This document shows, piece after piece, positions 25,678-34,135 of a DNA stretch of 64,000 bases. Below the pieces are notes generated by a model, which ran no database searches, was not told the DNA's origin, and saw only the letters and a list, made by a program, of their open reading frames with translations. The position numbers were made by a program, and so were the translations under genes. This DNA is from JAISFI01 sp031553775. Its GTDB lineage: Bacteria > Bacteroidota > Bacteroidia > Bacteroidales > Azobacteroidaceae. The stretch lies in the NCBI GenBank assembly GCA_031553775.1, contig JAVBLA010000021.1, positions 62,001-126,000 on the forward strand, in the 5' to 3' direction. The number at the start of each line of letters is the position of its first letter. Positions within the stretch are counted from its first letter, which is position 1.

Positions 25678-28600
25678 TTATTCTTTTTGCTTTGTGGCAT
25701 ATTCGTTCGGAGACATCCCGAATAATTTTTTGAAACAGCGTGAATAATAGTTTGGCGATGAAAATCCCGTACCATAAGCAGCCTCGGAAACATTTCCACC
25801 GGCTAACAGTATTTTCAGTGATTCTTTTAACCGGACGTTATTGATAAATTCGGTAGCCGATAATCCTACGATGTTTTTCAGTTTTACATGTAATAAGGTG
25901 CGCCCGATACCCAGTTCTTTCAGGATATCGTTTACAGAGAACTGGTCGTTATCGAGGTTCTTCTTAATCAACTCTTCTATATTGGATATCAACTTTTTAT
26001 CCCGGTCGTTCAGAACCACATCTTTCAATTCTATTTTATTTTTAAGATATAGCTTTTTCTGATTTTCTTTTGTGGATATCAGGTTGGAAATCTGTCTCCG
26101 GATCAATGCCGGATGAAATGGTTTTTCCACATACAAATCTGCTCCGCAATTGTATCCTTCTAATTGGGCATCTTCTCCTGTTTTGGCTGTGAGCAAGATA
26201 AACGGAATATGACAGGTTTCTACTTTCGACTTGATTTTCCTGCAAAAGTCAAAACCGTTGATTCCCGGCATCATTACATCGCTGAGAATCATATCCGGCA
26301 TCAGGTCGCAGGCCTTTTGGAATCCTTCATCCCCATCTCCGGCAGTCTGCACGGTATAGGTATCGCTGAACATTTCCTTGTAAAAATTCAGTAACTCCCG
26401 GTTGTCTTCCACTACGAGTATGGAATATTGTTTACCGTTTTGATTTTCATCCGGAGAGTTCCCCTTATTTTCTCCCGGTTCTTCTTCCTGTACTGAAAGA
26501 AATTTATAACCCTCCATGAAACGGGCATCGGCATCTTTATCTGAAATTTCATCTGAGGCAAAAGCTTCTTTGGAAACATTGATCCTTATGGTGAAAGTGC
26601 TGCCTTTTCCCAATTCGCTTTCTACATTAATAAATCCTTTATGCAGGCTTACCAATTCTCTGGTTAGTGCCAGCCCGATCCCGAATCCGGTTTTCTTACT
26701 CTTTACAAAATCGTTTACCTGATAGTAATTTTCAAATATTTTTTTCATTTCATCGGAAGCGATTCCTACACCTGTATCTGTGATGGCAAGGCGGAAATAA
26801 GTAAAATCGGCTTCATGTTCCAGGTTGGCAAGTACAGATATATGTCCCTGTTCTGTATATTTGAAAGCGTTTGAAAGCAGATTGTAAACAATTTTCTCTA
26901 CTTTGACGGGAGCGAACCAGACATTTTCCCGATCAGACGGGATCTGGATGGAGTAAGCGATTTCTTTTTCTTCAGCCAGCAAGGTAAAACCTTCGCAGAT
27001 ATTCCGGGTGAATCCCAGCAGATCGCCTTTTTTGACCCTTATTTTTTCCTTTTTGGTTTCAACTTTGGTGAACAACATGAGCTCTTCCACCAGATTGTTC
27101 ATCCTGCGGGCATTGTATGCCACCGATTCCATCTTCGGACGCATTTCGGGGCGGAAAGACTGTTTGTCCAGGTACGACTGGATGGGAATCAGTATCAGGC
27201 TGAGCGGAGTCCGGAGTTCATGCGAGATATTGGTAAAGAAATTCAGTTTCAGGTCATTGATCTCCTTTATTTTTTCCTTTTCCAGACGCTCGGACAAAAT
27301 CAGGTTTTTTTCCCGCTGCCTGTTTTGCAGGAATAGTAAGAGAGCAATGATAATTCCTCCGAGGCCAATGAGGTAAATGAAGTAAGCTATGGATGATTGC
27401 CAGAAAGGAGGGGAAATGATGATCCGTATGGATTTTATAAATTCGTCGCCTTCCCATTTATTATTAAATGCAGCTTTTACCATTAACAGATATTCTCCCG
27501 GAGGAAGGTTGGCGAAAGTTACATGACTTTGCGAGCCGATATAACTCCAGTCTTTATCTTTCTCGAATTTGATTGCATAATAGGTATTGGTGGGATGAGT
27601 CAGTGTAGGAACCGTGAAATCGAAAGTGAACGATTTGGCCTGTTCATTATTCAGTTTAATTTCTCTGACCTCTTCTATATTTTTTGTCAATGGTGAGTTG
27701 TTATCTTCCGGTTTGATACTTTTTCCGAAAATTTTGAAATCGGTGAATTCCACCTGGGCAGTACTTTCCACAGGTTGCAGGTTCTCCGGTTGGAACGCAA
27801 TCATTCCATTGATTGTGCCGAAATAAAGTGTCCCTTTGCTGTCTTTGTAAACAGAGTTGTAATTAAATTGTTTGTTCGGCAATCCTTCTCCCACTGAATA
27901 ATTGGTGAAATATCCTTCTTTTACATTCAGGCAACTCAATCCGTTGTTTGTGCTGACCCAGATATTTCCGGAATTACTTTCCACGATGCCGAAAATGGTA
28001 TTGGAAGGCAAACCGTCTTTGTCGGTATAACAGGTAAATTGCTCGGTTTTCTTATTGAATTTGGCAAGTCCCCCGTCATGTGTCCCGATCCAGATATTCT
28101 GCTGACTGTCTTGAAAAATGTAGTTGATAAAATTATCACAGATTCCCTTCCCGTCAGGTCTGTAGGAAAAATTCTGGAGATTTTTCATTGCCTTGTTATA
28201 ACAATACAAGCCTTTGGAACGGGTAGCGATCCAGATATCCCCGTCGGAATCTTCATAGATATTATCTACACTTTGAGATCCGAATGTTTGAGGTTCGAAC
28301 CTCCGGAAATTGTTATGTTCCGGATTATAGACGGAAAGCCCATTCGTGGTTCCTATCCAGATGTTCCCTTCCCGGTCTTCCATCAGGGAAAAAATATTGT
28401 CTACATACAGGTCCGGGTAATCGGTGGAAGTATAGTGGGTAAATTGCCGGGTACGGATGTCGTATTTGTTCAGCCCCCCGAGATAAGTTCCGATCCACAA
28501 ATTGTTTTTCTTATCCATCAGGAGGGAGTGGACATTGTGGTAAGAGATACTGTTCCGGGAACGATCCGGCCTGAAATGTTCGAATCTTTCTTTGGAAGCA

Positions 28601-29760
28601 TCATAATAGTTCAAACCTCCGTCTTCTGTCGCAATCCATAAATTTCCGGATTTATCGCCGAGTATCTGCCGCACCACTTTGCCCGAAAGATACTGGTCGG
28701 AATAACCGTAATCATAATAAGAGAACTGCCGGAATGCATAGGGCTGGATATTGATTCCACCGAAATAGGTCCCGATCAGCATGTTATTTTCCCGGTCCCT
28801 GAAAATGGCGTAAATGGCATTATCGTCAAGAGAGTACTTGTCATTGTAATCCTGCCGGCTTCTTGTCAAACTTCCTGTTTCCGGGGAATAAATATACAAT
28901 CCGTTTTCCGATCCTATCCAGATGTTCCCTTCCGAATCTTCTTCGAATGCGCGTACACATGTGCTGGGAAAATCGGGTACGGAGAGAAATTTTTTACGGA
29001 TATCGTCATAATAGCAAATGCCTTTATCTTCTGTTCCTATCCACACCCTGCCTTTACTGTCTCTGTACAGGGCGAAGATCTTGTTTGAAATCAGCGATTG
29101 ATCGTTCTCCTGGTTGTTCCGGAAACGGCTGATTTTCCCATTTTTCTTGTCTATGCAAATTAATCCGCCGAACATGGTGCCGGCCCAGAGCTGCCCGTTT
29201 TTATCGGATGTGAGCGAGGTAATGTTTCCTTTGACTCCTTTTTCGGAATCTACTACTAAGGTTTCAAATTGTTTGGTTTTTTCATTGAAGATGGAAACGC
29301 CGTGTCCGCCGGCTGAGTATACATTTCCATCGTCATCCTGGTATATTATCCGGGAAAAGTAGGTCAGGGAATCTTTGTTAGGTGTGATAAATGAGTCTTT
29401 ATTCCTGTCATACAGGCTTGTTCCTGATAATGTAGCAACCCAGAGGCGGTGTTGTTTGTCTTCGTATACATACCGGATCTGGTTGTTGGGGATACTGTTT
29501 CGAGATCCCATATCGTGGGTATAAACGGAGATATTGATTCCGTCGTATTTACAAAGGCCGCTCTTTGTGGCGATCCATATAAATCCTTTATGATCCTGGC
29601 AGATGGAGTATACGGTGTTGTTCGGTAGACCATTGTCATTCGTGAGATGTGTGAAGCGGATCGACCGGTTATTTTTTGCTGCGACCGGGGTAAGGAAGCC
29701 TTGAAATATAAGGATGAAAAATACCGGTAATAAAAATCTGAATGACAGAATACGAATCAT
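25678..29760 (-). CDS. Hybrid two-component system sensor/regulator (HTCS)
   Basis: A 1360-residue inner-membrane protein that combines sensor kinase and regulator. In order: signal peptide (1-28); two periplasmic propellers of Reg_prop repeats (about 35-690, motifs such as GNIWIGTTNGLSVY); a Y_Y_Y domain (about 700-775); one transmembrane helix (about 785-808, followed by QNRQREKN); HisKA with the phospho-histidine in NISHELRTPLSL (about H845); an ATPase domain (DTGVGI, GFGIGLAL); a receiver domain (LVVEDNRE, phospho-aspartate in ILSDVMMPG, about D1161); and an AraC-type HTH domain (about 1255-1355, GFSSPNYYSRCFKKLFG). HTCS proteins bind glycan fragments in the periplasm and activate nearby PULs. 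It is divergent from the sulfatase gene at 29945, the likely target along with the genes beyond. Confidence 0.97.
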   Translation of the reverse strand: MIRILSFRFLLPVFFILIFQGFLTPVAAKNNRSIRFTHLTNDNGLPNNTVYSICQDHKGFIWIATKSGLCKYDGINISVYTHDMGSRNSIPNNQIRYVYEDKQHRLWVATLSGTSLYDRNKDSFITPNKDSLTYFSRIIYQDDDGNVYSAGGHGVSIFNEKTKQFETLVVDSEKGVKGNITSLTSDKNGQLWAGTMFGGLICIDKKNGKISRFRNNQENDQSLISNKIFALYRDSKGRVWIGTEDKGICYYDDIRKKFLSVPDFPSTCVRAFEEDSEGNIWIGSENGLYIYSPETGSLTRSRQDYNDKYSLDDNAIYAIFRDRENNMLIGTYFGGINIQPYAFRQFSYYDYGYSDQYLSGKVVRQILGDKSGNLWIATEDGGLNYYDASKERFEHFRPDRSRNSISYHNVHSLLMDKKNNLWIGTYLGGLNKYDIRTRQFTHYTSTDYPDLYVDNIFSLMEDREGNIWIGTTNGLSVYNPEHNNFRRFEPQTFGSQSVDNIYEDSDGDIWIATRSKGLYCYNKAMKNLQNFSYRPDGKGICDNFINYIFQDSQQNIWIGTHDGGLAKFNKKTEQFTCYTDKDGLPSNTIFGIVESNSGNIWVSTNNGLSCLNVKEGYFTNYSVGEGLPNKQFNYNSVYKDSKGTLYFGTINGMIAFQPENLQPVESTAQVEFTDFKIFGKSIKPEDNNSPLTKNIEEVREIKLNNEQAKSFTFDFTVPTLTHPTNTYYAIKFEKDKDWSYIGSQSHVTFANLPPGEYLLMVKAAFNNKWEGDEFIKSIRIIISPPFWQSSIAYFIYLIGLGGIIIALLLFLQNRQREKNLILSERLEKEKIKEINDLKLNFFTNISHELRTPLSLILIPIQSYLDKQSFRPEMRPKMESVAYNARRMNNLVEELMLFTKVETKKEKIRVKKGDLLGFTRNICEGFTLLAEEKEIAYSIQIPSDRENVWFAPVKVEKIVYNLLSNAFKYTEQGHISVLANLEHEADFTYFRLAITDTGVGIASDEMKKIFENYYQVNDFVKSKKTGFGIGLALTRELVSLHKGFINVESELGKGSTFTIRINVSKEAFASDEISDKDADARFMEGYKFLSVQEEEPGENKGNSPDENQNGKQYSILVVEDNRELLNFYKEMFSDTYTVQTAGDGDEGFQKACDLMPDMILSDVMMPGINGFDFCRKIKSKVETCHIPFILLTAKTGEDAQLEGYNCGADLYVEKPFHPALIRRQISNLISTKENQKKLYLKNKIELKDVVLNDRDKKLISNIEELIKKNLDNDQFSVNDILKELGIGRTLLHVKLKNIVGLSATEFINNVRLKESLKILLAGGNVSEAAYGTGFSSPNYYSRCFKKLFGMSPNEYATKQKE

Positions 29761-29778
29761 GGTTAGACTATTTTTTAG

Positions 29779-29787
29779 ACAAAGTTA
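29779..29787 (-). promoter_or_regulatory. -7 promoter element of the HTCS gene
   Basis: On the minus strand TAACTTTGT fits TAnnTTTGY and lies 18 bp before the ATG, giving a very short leader. Confidence 0.65.
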
Positions 29788-29905
29788 CAGCATTTTTTTT
29801 TGCTTGTGCAAGCTCCTTTAGTTAAAAGGAAAGGGAATGTCGATATTTTGAACAATCGTCTTTGAAAAAAGAACAATAATGCGTATGTTTTCCATAGGGA
29901 GCCTG

Positions 29906-29914
29906 TAATTTTGT
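29906..29914 (+). promoter_or_regulatory. -7 promoter element of the sulfatase/GH27 operon
   Basis: TAATTTTGT fits TAnnTTTGY and lies 30 bp before the ATG at 29945. It is divergent from the HTCS promoter; the 120 bp between would be the place for HTCS binding. Confidence 0.6.
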
Positions 29915-29944
29915 GCATCGAAATATCTGTAGTTGAAAAACATC

Positions 29945-31342
29945 ATGAATAGTGCATCTTTTTCAGGTTTTATAATTTCCTCGCTGGCTTTGATTCCTGC
30001 AGGAAATCTCCTGGCTGCCAAGCCTGCCAAGACAGAAAAAATGAATATTGTAATTATCCTGGCCGACGACCTGGGCTGGGGTAATGTAGGTTTCCACGGA
30101 AGTAATATCCGAACCCCTCATTTGGACCAGTTGGCCAAAGAGGGTATCCAACTTGACCGTTTTTATACGGCGCCTGTAAGCTCGCCTACCCGGGCGGGCC
30201 TGATGACCGGCCGTTATCCGAACCGTTTCGGAATCAGGGAAACCGTGATTCCACCCTGGCGGGATTTCGGCCTCGATCCTGAAGAAGAAACTCTTGCGGC
30301 CATGCTGGGCAAGGCAGGTTATCCCAACCGTGCGATTATCGGTAAATGGCACCTCGGACATTCCCGGAAAGCCTATTATCCCCTTTCTATGGGATTTACC
30401 CATTTCTACGGGCACCTGAACGGTGCGATCGACTATTTTACCCATGAACGGGAAGGAGAACTCGACTGGCATCGTGATTGGGAAACATCGTACGATAAAG
30501 GTTATTCAACCGACCTGATCTCGGATGAGGCGGTAAAGTGTATCAATGAATATTCGGGTAAAGACCCATTCTTCCTTTATGTGGCATATAATGCTCCACA
30601 TGGTCCTTTGCAGGCCAAACCGGAAGATATCGCCCTGTATACCGATGATATTCAAAAACTGTCGGGACAGGAGAAAAAACAAGTTACTTATGCAGCCATG
30701 GTTACCTGTATGGACCGGGGTATCGGGGAAATACTGAAAACCATTAAGGAAAAAGGTATAGAGAATAATACGCTGGTACTTTTTTTCAGCGATAACGGAG
30801 CCGAACCGAACGGAGGAGGCAGCAACCTGCCGCTACGGGGCAGCAAATTCCAGGAATGGGATGGCGGCGTACGTGTTCCTGCAGTAATCCGTTATCCCGA
30901 TAAATTGAAAGGGAAGCGTCAGATCGACCAGGTAATGGGTTTCGTGGATGTAATGCCTACGATCCGTGCAATGCTGAATATTCAGGGTGCTCCTCATCGT
31001 CCCTTCGACGGAATCGATGTGGCCAGGGTTCTGACAGGCGAAGTAAAAACAATCGATCGCGATTTCTATTTGGGTTGCGGAGCGATGGTAAATAATGATT
31101 ATAAACTGGTACTTCCGGGTAAAAATCCGAAGATCAAAATAACGGAACCTTTCCTTTCTTATTATCCTGCCGACCCTTATGAAGGTAAAAATGTAGCAGG
31201 ATCTTATCCGCAGGTAGTAGAACGGATGAAAAAACTGACCGAGCAATATGATGCGGTCGAACCTCCTTTCAAAGTATTGCCTTATGATGAAGGCAAAGAT
31301 GAATTCAAAGCTCCGTTCGAATGGAAAGTCGCTAATGATTAA
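29945..31342 (+). CDS. Sulfatase (serine type)
   Basis: A 465-residue exported type I sulfatase, started at ATG 29945 (MNSASFSGFI), which gives a good signal peptide ending near NLLAAKP; the TTG four codons upstream is less likely. The metal site begins with ILADDLGWGN, the catalytic loop is VSSPTRAGLMTGR (formylglycine precursor S79 in the S-x-P-x-R form), then IGKWHLGH, and the second metal site VLFFSDNGAEPNGGG. The fold is complete and of typical length. The substrate is unknown. A GH27 alpha-galactosidase follows after 10 bp in the same operon, so sulfate removal from galactose-bearing glycans is a reasonable inference. Confidence 0.93.
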   Translation: MNSASFSGFIISSLALIPAGNLLAAKPAKTEKMNIVIILADDLGWGNVGFHGSNIRTPHLDQLAKEGIQLDRFYTAPVSSPTRAGLMTGRYPNRFGIRETVIPPWRDFGLDPEEETLAAMLGKAGYPNRAIIGKWHLGHSRKAYYPLSMGFTHFYGHLNGAIDYFTHEREGELDWHRDWETSYDKGYSTDLISDEAVKCINEYSGKDPFFLYVAYNAPHGPLQAKPEDIALYTDDIQKLSGQEKKQVTYAAMVTCMDRGIGEILKTIKEKGIENNTLVLFFSDNGAEPNGGGSNLPLRGSKFQEWDGGVRVPAVIRYPDKLKGKRQIDQVMGFVDVMPTIRAMLNIQGAPHRPFDGIDVARVLTGEVKTIDRDFYLGCGAMVNNDYKLVLPGKNPKIKITEPFLSYYPADPYEGKNVAGSYPQVVERMKKLTEQYDAVEPPFKVLPYDEGKDEFKAPFEWKVAND

Positions 31343-31352
31343 TGTATAACCA

Positions 31353-32570
31353 ATGAAAGAAAAAATCTGTCTGCTGTTGTTGCTTGGCATTTTTACCTTT
31401 TCTCATAGTGTACAATCGCAAAAAAAAGCCGTATTGGCCCCTGCTCCTCCTATGGGATGGAACAGTTGGAATTGGTTCGGGAAAAAAGATATCGATGAGA
31501 AAACGGTGAAAGAAGTGATCGATGCCATGGTGGATGAAGGCCTGGTTGCTGCCGGATATAATTATCTGGTGGTCGATGGCGGTTGGAGAGATTCTTCTCT
31601 TACAGCAGATGGTTATCTGAAACCTCATCCGGTCAAGTTCCCTTCGGGTATTAAGGCTTTGTCAGATTATGCACATGCCCGGGGACTGAAATTCGGCTTA
31701 CATACCGTTCCGGGTGTTTTTGATTGCGGGAACGACCGGGTCGGTGCTTTCGGACAGGAAGAAAAGCACATCAGCCAGTTTGTGGGTTGGGAACTCGATT
31801 TTATCAAAGTAGACCGTTGTAAAATGGATATTACGGTCAAAGAAGGACACCGCGGATGGACGCCTGATGTGGAAAAACCGACTTATGAAAAATGGAGCCG
31901 GCTATTAGCAAACTGTGGAAGAGATATTACTTTCAGTATCAGTGCATACCGTTTTGAAAAATGGTATCCGGAAGTTTGTAATATGGCCAGAACTACCGGT
32001 GATATGCCTTGCAAAAGCAACAGCAAAGCCCGGTTCGATAAGAATTCCAAGAAACCCCTTTCCATCATGCAGATAGCCGATACAAATAATAAATGGGCGG
32101 AATTTGCCGGCAACGGATACTGGAACGACCCGGATATTATGGCACTTGGGAATCAGGGGCTGACGGTAGATGAACAGAAAACACACTTTGCCCTCTGGTG
32201 TATTATGACGGCGCCCTTGTTCCTTGGAAATGATCCGCGCCACATGACTAAAGAAGAAAAAGAAATCATACTTAATAAAGAATGTATCGCCGTGAACCAG
32301 GATCCTTCGGAACAGGGTAAACGGGTAATTAAAGAAGAAAACGGACGGGAGGTTTGGGTCAAGAATCTTTCCGGAAACCGGAAAGCGGTTTTATTGTTAA
32401 ACCGTGGGGATCAGGTTTCTGAAATATCTTTCACGGCTGCGGAAATCGGATTGAAAGGGAAAGCCTCCCTCAGGGATTTGTACGCAAAAGCCGATCTCGG
32501 TAAATTCTCCGGTACATATACCCGGAAACTTGAACCGCATGCCTGTGTTTTCCTGATACTGAAATCTTAA
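31353..32570 (+). CDS. Glycoside hydrolase family 27 alpha-galactosidase
   Basis: A 405-residue exported enzyme with a signal peptide (ending near SVQSQ). The barrel shows LAPAPPMGWNSWNWF at its start, VVDGGW, FGLHTVPG, the nucleophile aspartate in DFIKVDRCK (about D151) and the acid/base aspartate in ARTTGDMPC (about D217), followed by GYWNDPDIMALGN. A beta-sandwich ends the protein (about 320-405). The length fits GH27. Alpha-galactosidase is the common activity; alpha-N-acetylgalactosaminidase or beta-L-arabinopyranosidase are alternatives within the family. It is second in the operon with the serine-type sulfatase and is followed by 260 bp that contain a weak hairpin and a new promoter. 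Confidence 0.93.
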   Translation: MKEKICLLLLLGIFTFSHSVQSQKKAVLAPAPPMGWNSWNWFGKKDIDEKTVKEVIDAMVDEGLVAAGYNYLVVDGGWRDSSLTADGYLKPHPVKFPSGIKALSDYAHARGLKFGLHTVPGVFDCGNDRVGAFGQEEKHISQFVGWELDFIKVDRCKMDITVKEGHRGWTPDVEKPTYEKWSRLLANCGRDITFSISAYRFEKWYPEVCNMARTTGDMPCKSNSKARFDKNSKKPLSIMQIADTNNKWAEFAGNGYWNDPDIMALGNQGLTVDEQKTHFALWCIMTAPLFLGNDPRHMTKEEKEIILNKECIAVNQDPSEQGKRVIKEENGREVWVKNLSGNRKAVLLLNRGDQVSEISFTAAEIGLKGKASLRDLYAKADLGKFSGTYTRKLEPHACVFLILKS

Positions 32571-32599
32571 ATTATTTTCCTTACATACAAATGCAGATA

Positions 32600-32627
32600 G
32601 GCAGCGACAGTCTGCCGGATTGTTTTT
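32600..32627 (+). terminator. Weak terminator-like hairpin after GH27
   Basis: GGCAG-N7-CTGCC followed by GGATTGTTTTTG. The stem is only 5 bp, so termination may be partial. Confidence 0.35.
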
Positions 32628-32766
32628 GTAACTAACATAAAAACTGATTAAACTTTTCACATACCCCTTCATTAAATAGATATATCAGATATTTTCCTGC
32701 ATTCGTCCTTGAACAAAAATGCTAATATCGGGAACAATAGTGCAAAGCCGGATAAAACCCGGGTAT

Positions 32767-32775
32767 TATATTTGC
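32767..32775 (+). promoter_or_regulatory. -7 promoter element before the GH43/sulfatase pair
   Basis: TATATTTGC fits TAnnTTTGY. It lies 56 bp before the ATG at 32831 and probably starts a transcript covering the next genes. Confidence 0.6.
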
Positions 32776-32830
32776 AACATGAACCAAGTGGTCTGCTTTT
32801 AGTCGAATTACTTTTTAATATTATACTAGC

Positions 32831-34129
32831 ATGAAGAAATTAATGCTTTCATTATTCCTCCTGGCACAGTTAACAGTTTGGGCACAAGACAGATATTCAA
32901 ACCCTGTTATTACCCCCAACGATTTCTCTTCCATTAACTCGGCTGCCGATCCGTTTGTTTTCAAAGATACCGATGGAACCTATTATTGTTATGTTACAGG
33001 CGCGGGGTATCCTACGTTTGCTTCCAAAGACCTGGTAAACTGGACTTATAAGGGAACCGCTTTCCCAAAAAAAAATCGTAAATGGGCTACCCAAAGTTTT
33101 TGGGCACCGGAAGTGGTGAAAATGGGAGATATGTATTACCTGCATTATACCGCAGCTATAGCAGACGATATTAAAAAAATCGGTATCGCTCGCTCTTCTT
33201 CTCCTGCCGGTCCGTTTGAAGATATTTTAGACGCACCTCTGATCGACCGCGGAGAAAAAGGGAGTATCGACTCTCATATATTTTTCGATGATGATGGAAA
33301 AGTATATATGTATTTTTCCAACGCCATGTCGAACAATATCGATCCGGTTTCTAAAAAGGGAATGAGCGAGGTCTGGGTGGTAGAACTGGAACCGGATCTT
33401 ACTGCTCTGAAAGGCGATTATAAATTCCTGATCAAACCTACCCAGACAAACTGGGAATACAGATCTTCAGCCGCTTCATACTGGAATGAAGGCGCCGTGG
33501 TATTGAAACACAATGATCGGTATTATCTGATGTATTCGGCGAATTGTTATTGTAACGGCGATTATGCAGTAGGATATGCTACTTCTTATTCTCCGACAGG
33601 ACCTTTTATCAAATATGCGGGAAATCCGATCTTATCGAACGACTGTTGCAAATCGCAGATATCAGGACCCGGGCACCATTCCGTTACCTGGTCGCCCGAT
33701 GGCACGGAAATGATCTGTGTATATCACTCTCATGTGGATCTGGTAGCCAAGGGAGGTGTGCGTCAGGTAAATATCGACCGGATGGGCTTTAATGAAGACG
33801 GTACGATCTATGTGCAGGGACCGAGTGTTACTCCGCAGCTTTATCCTTCGTCGGGAGGATCGAATATAGGTTTTGTTCCCTCTGCCGACCGACCGACCCT
33901 GAAGGTAACTCCGAACCCGGCTAAAAATGAAATTGTTGTGACTTTTCCGGAAACAGCTACTCAACTTTCGGCATACAATCAGACCGGACAGCTGTGTTTT
34001 ACTGCAAAAGTCCCGCTGGATGTCAACCAATTTACTATTCCGGTCTCATCCTGGCCAACCGGTATTTACAATATAGCATCGTCTACCGGAGGGAAGGTAA
34101 TTACCAGCGCAAAATTTATCAAAGAATAA
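32831..34129 (+). CDS. Glycoside hydrolase family 43 enzyme with T9SS sorting domain
   Basis: A 432-residue exported enzyme with a signal peptide (ending TVWAQ). The GH43 propeller (about 20-340) shows the base in SAADPFVFK, FWAPEVVK, the aspartate in GSIDSHIFFDD and the acid in YWNEGAVVLK, so the catalytic set is complete. The last 75 residues (TLKVTPNPAKNEIVVTF, WPTGIYNIASSTGG, ending SAKFIKE) form a T9SS type A sorting domain, which sends the enzyme to the cell surface or medium. It lies 6 bp before a sulfatase gene. A sulfatase of the same type is physically fused to a GH43 domain at 48833, so the two activities likely act on one substrate. Confidence 0.92.
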   Translation: MKKLMLSLFLLAQLTVWAQDRYSNPVITPNDFSSINSAADPFVFKDTDGTYYCYVTGAGYPTFASKDLVNWTYKGTAFPKKNRKWATQSFWAPEVVKMGDMYYLHYTAAIADDIKKIGIARSSSPAGPFEDILDAPLIDRGEKGSIDSHIFFDDDGKVYMYFSNAMSNNIDPVSKKGMSEVWVVELEPDLTALKGDYKFLIKPTQTNWEYRSSAASYWNEGAVVLKHNDRYYLMYSANCYCNGDYAVGYATSYSPTGPFIKYAGNPILSNDCCKSQISGPGHHSVTWSPDGTEMICVYHSHVDLVAKGGVRQVNIDRMGFNEDGTIYVQGPSVTPQLYPSSGGSNIGFVPSADRPTLKVTPNPAKNEIVVTFPETATQLSAYNQTGQLCFTAKVPLDVNQFTIPVSSWPTGIYNIASSTGGKVITSAKFIKE

Positions 34130-34135
34130 ATATTG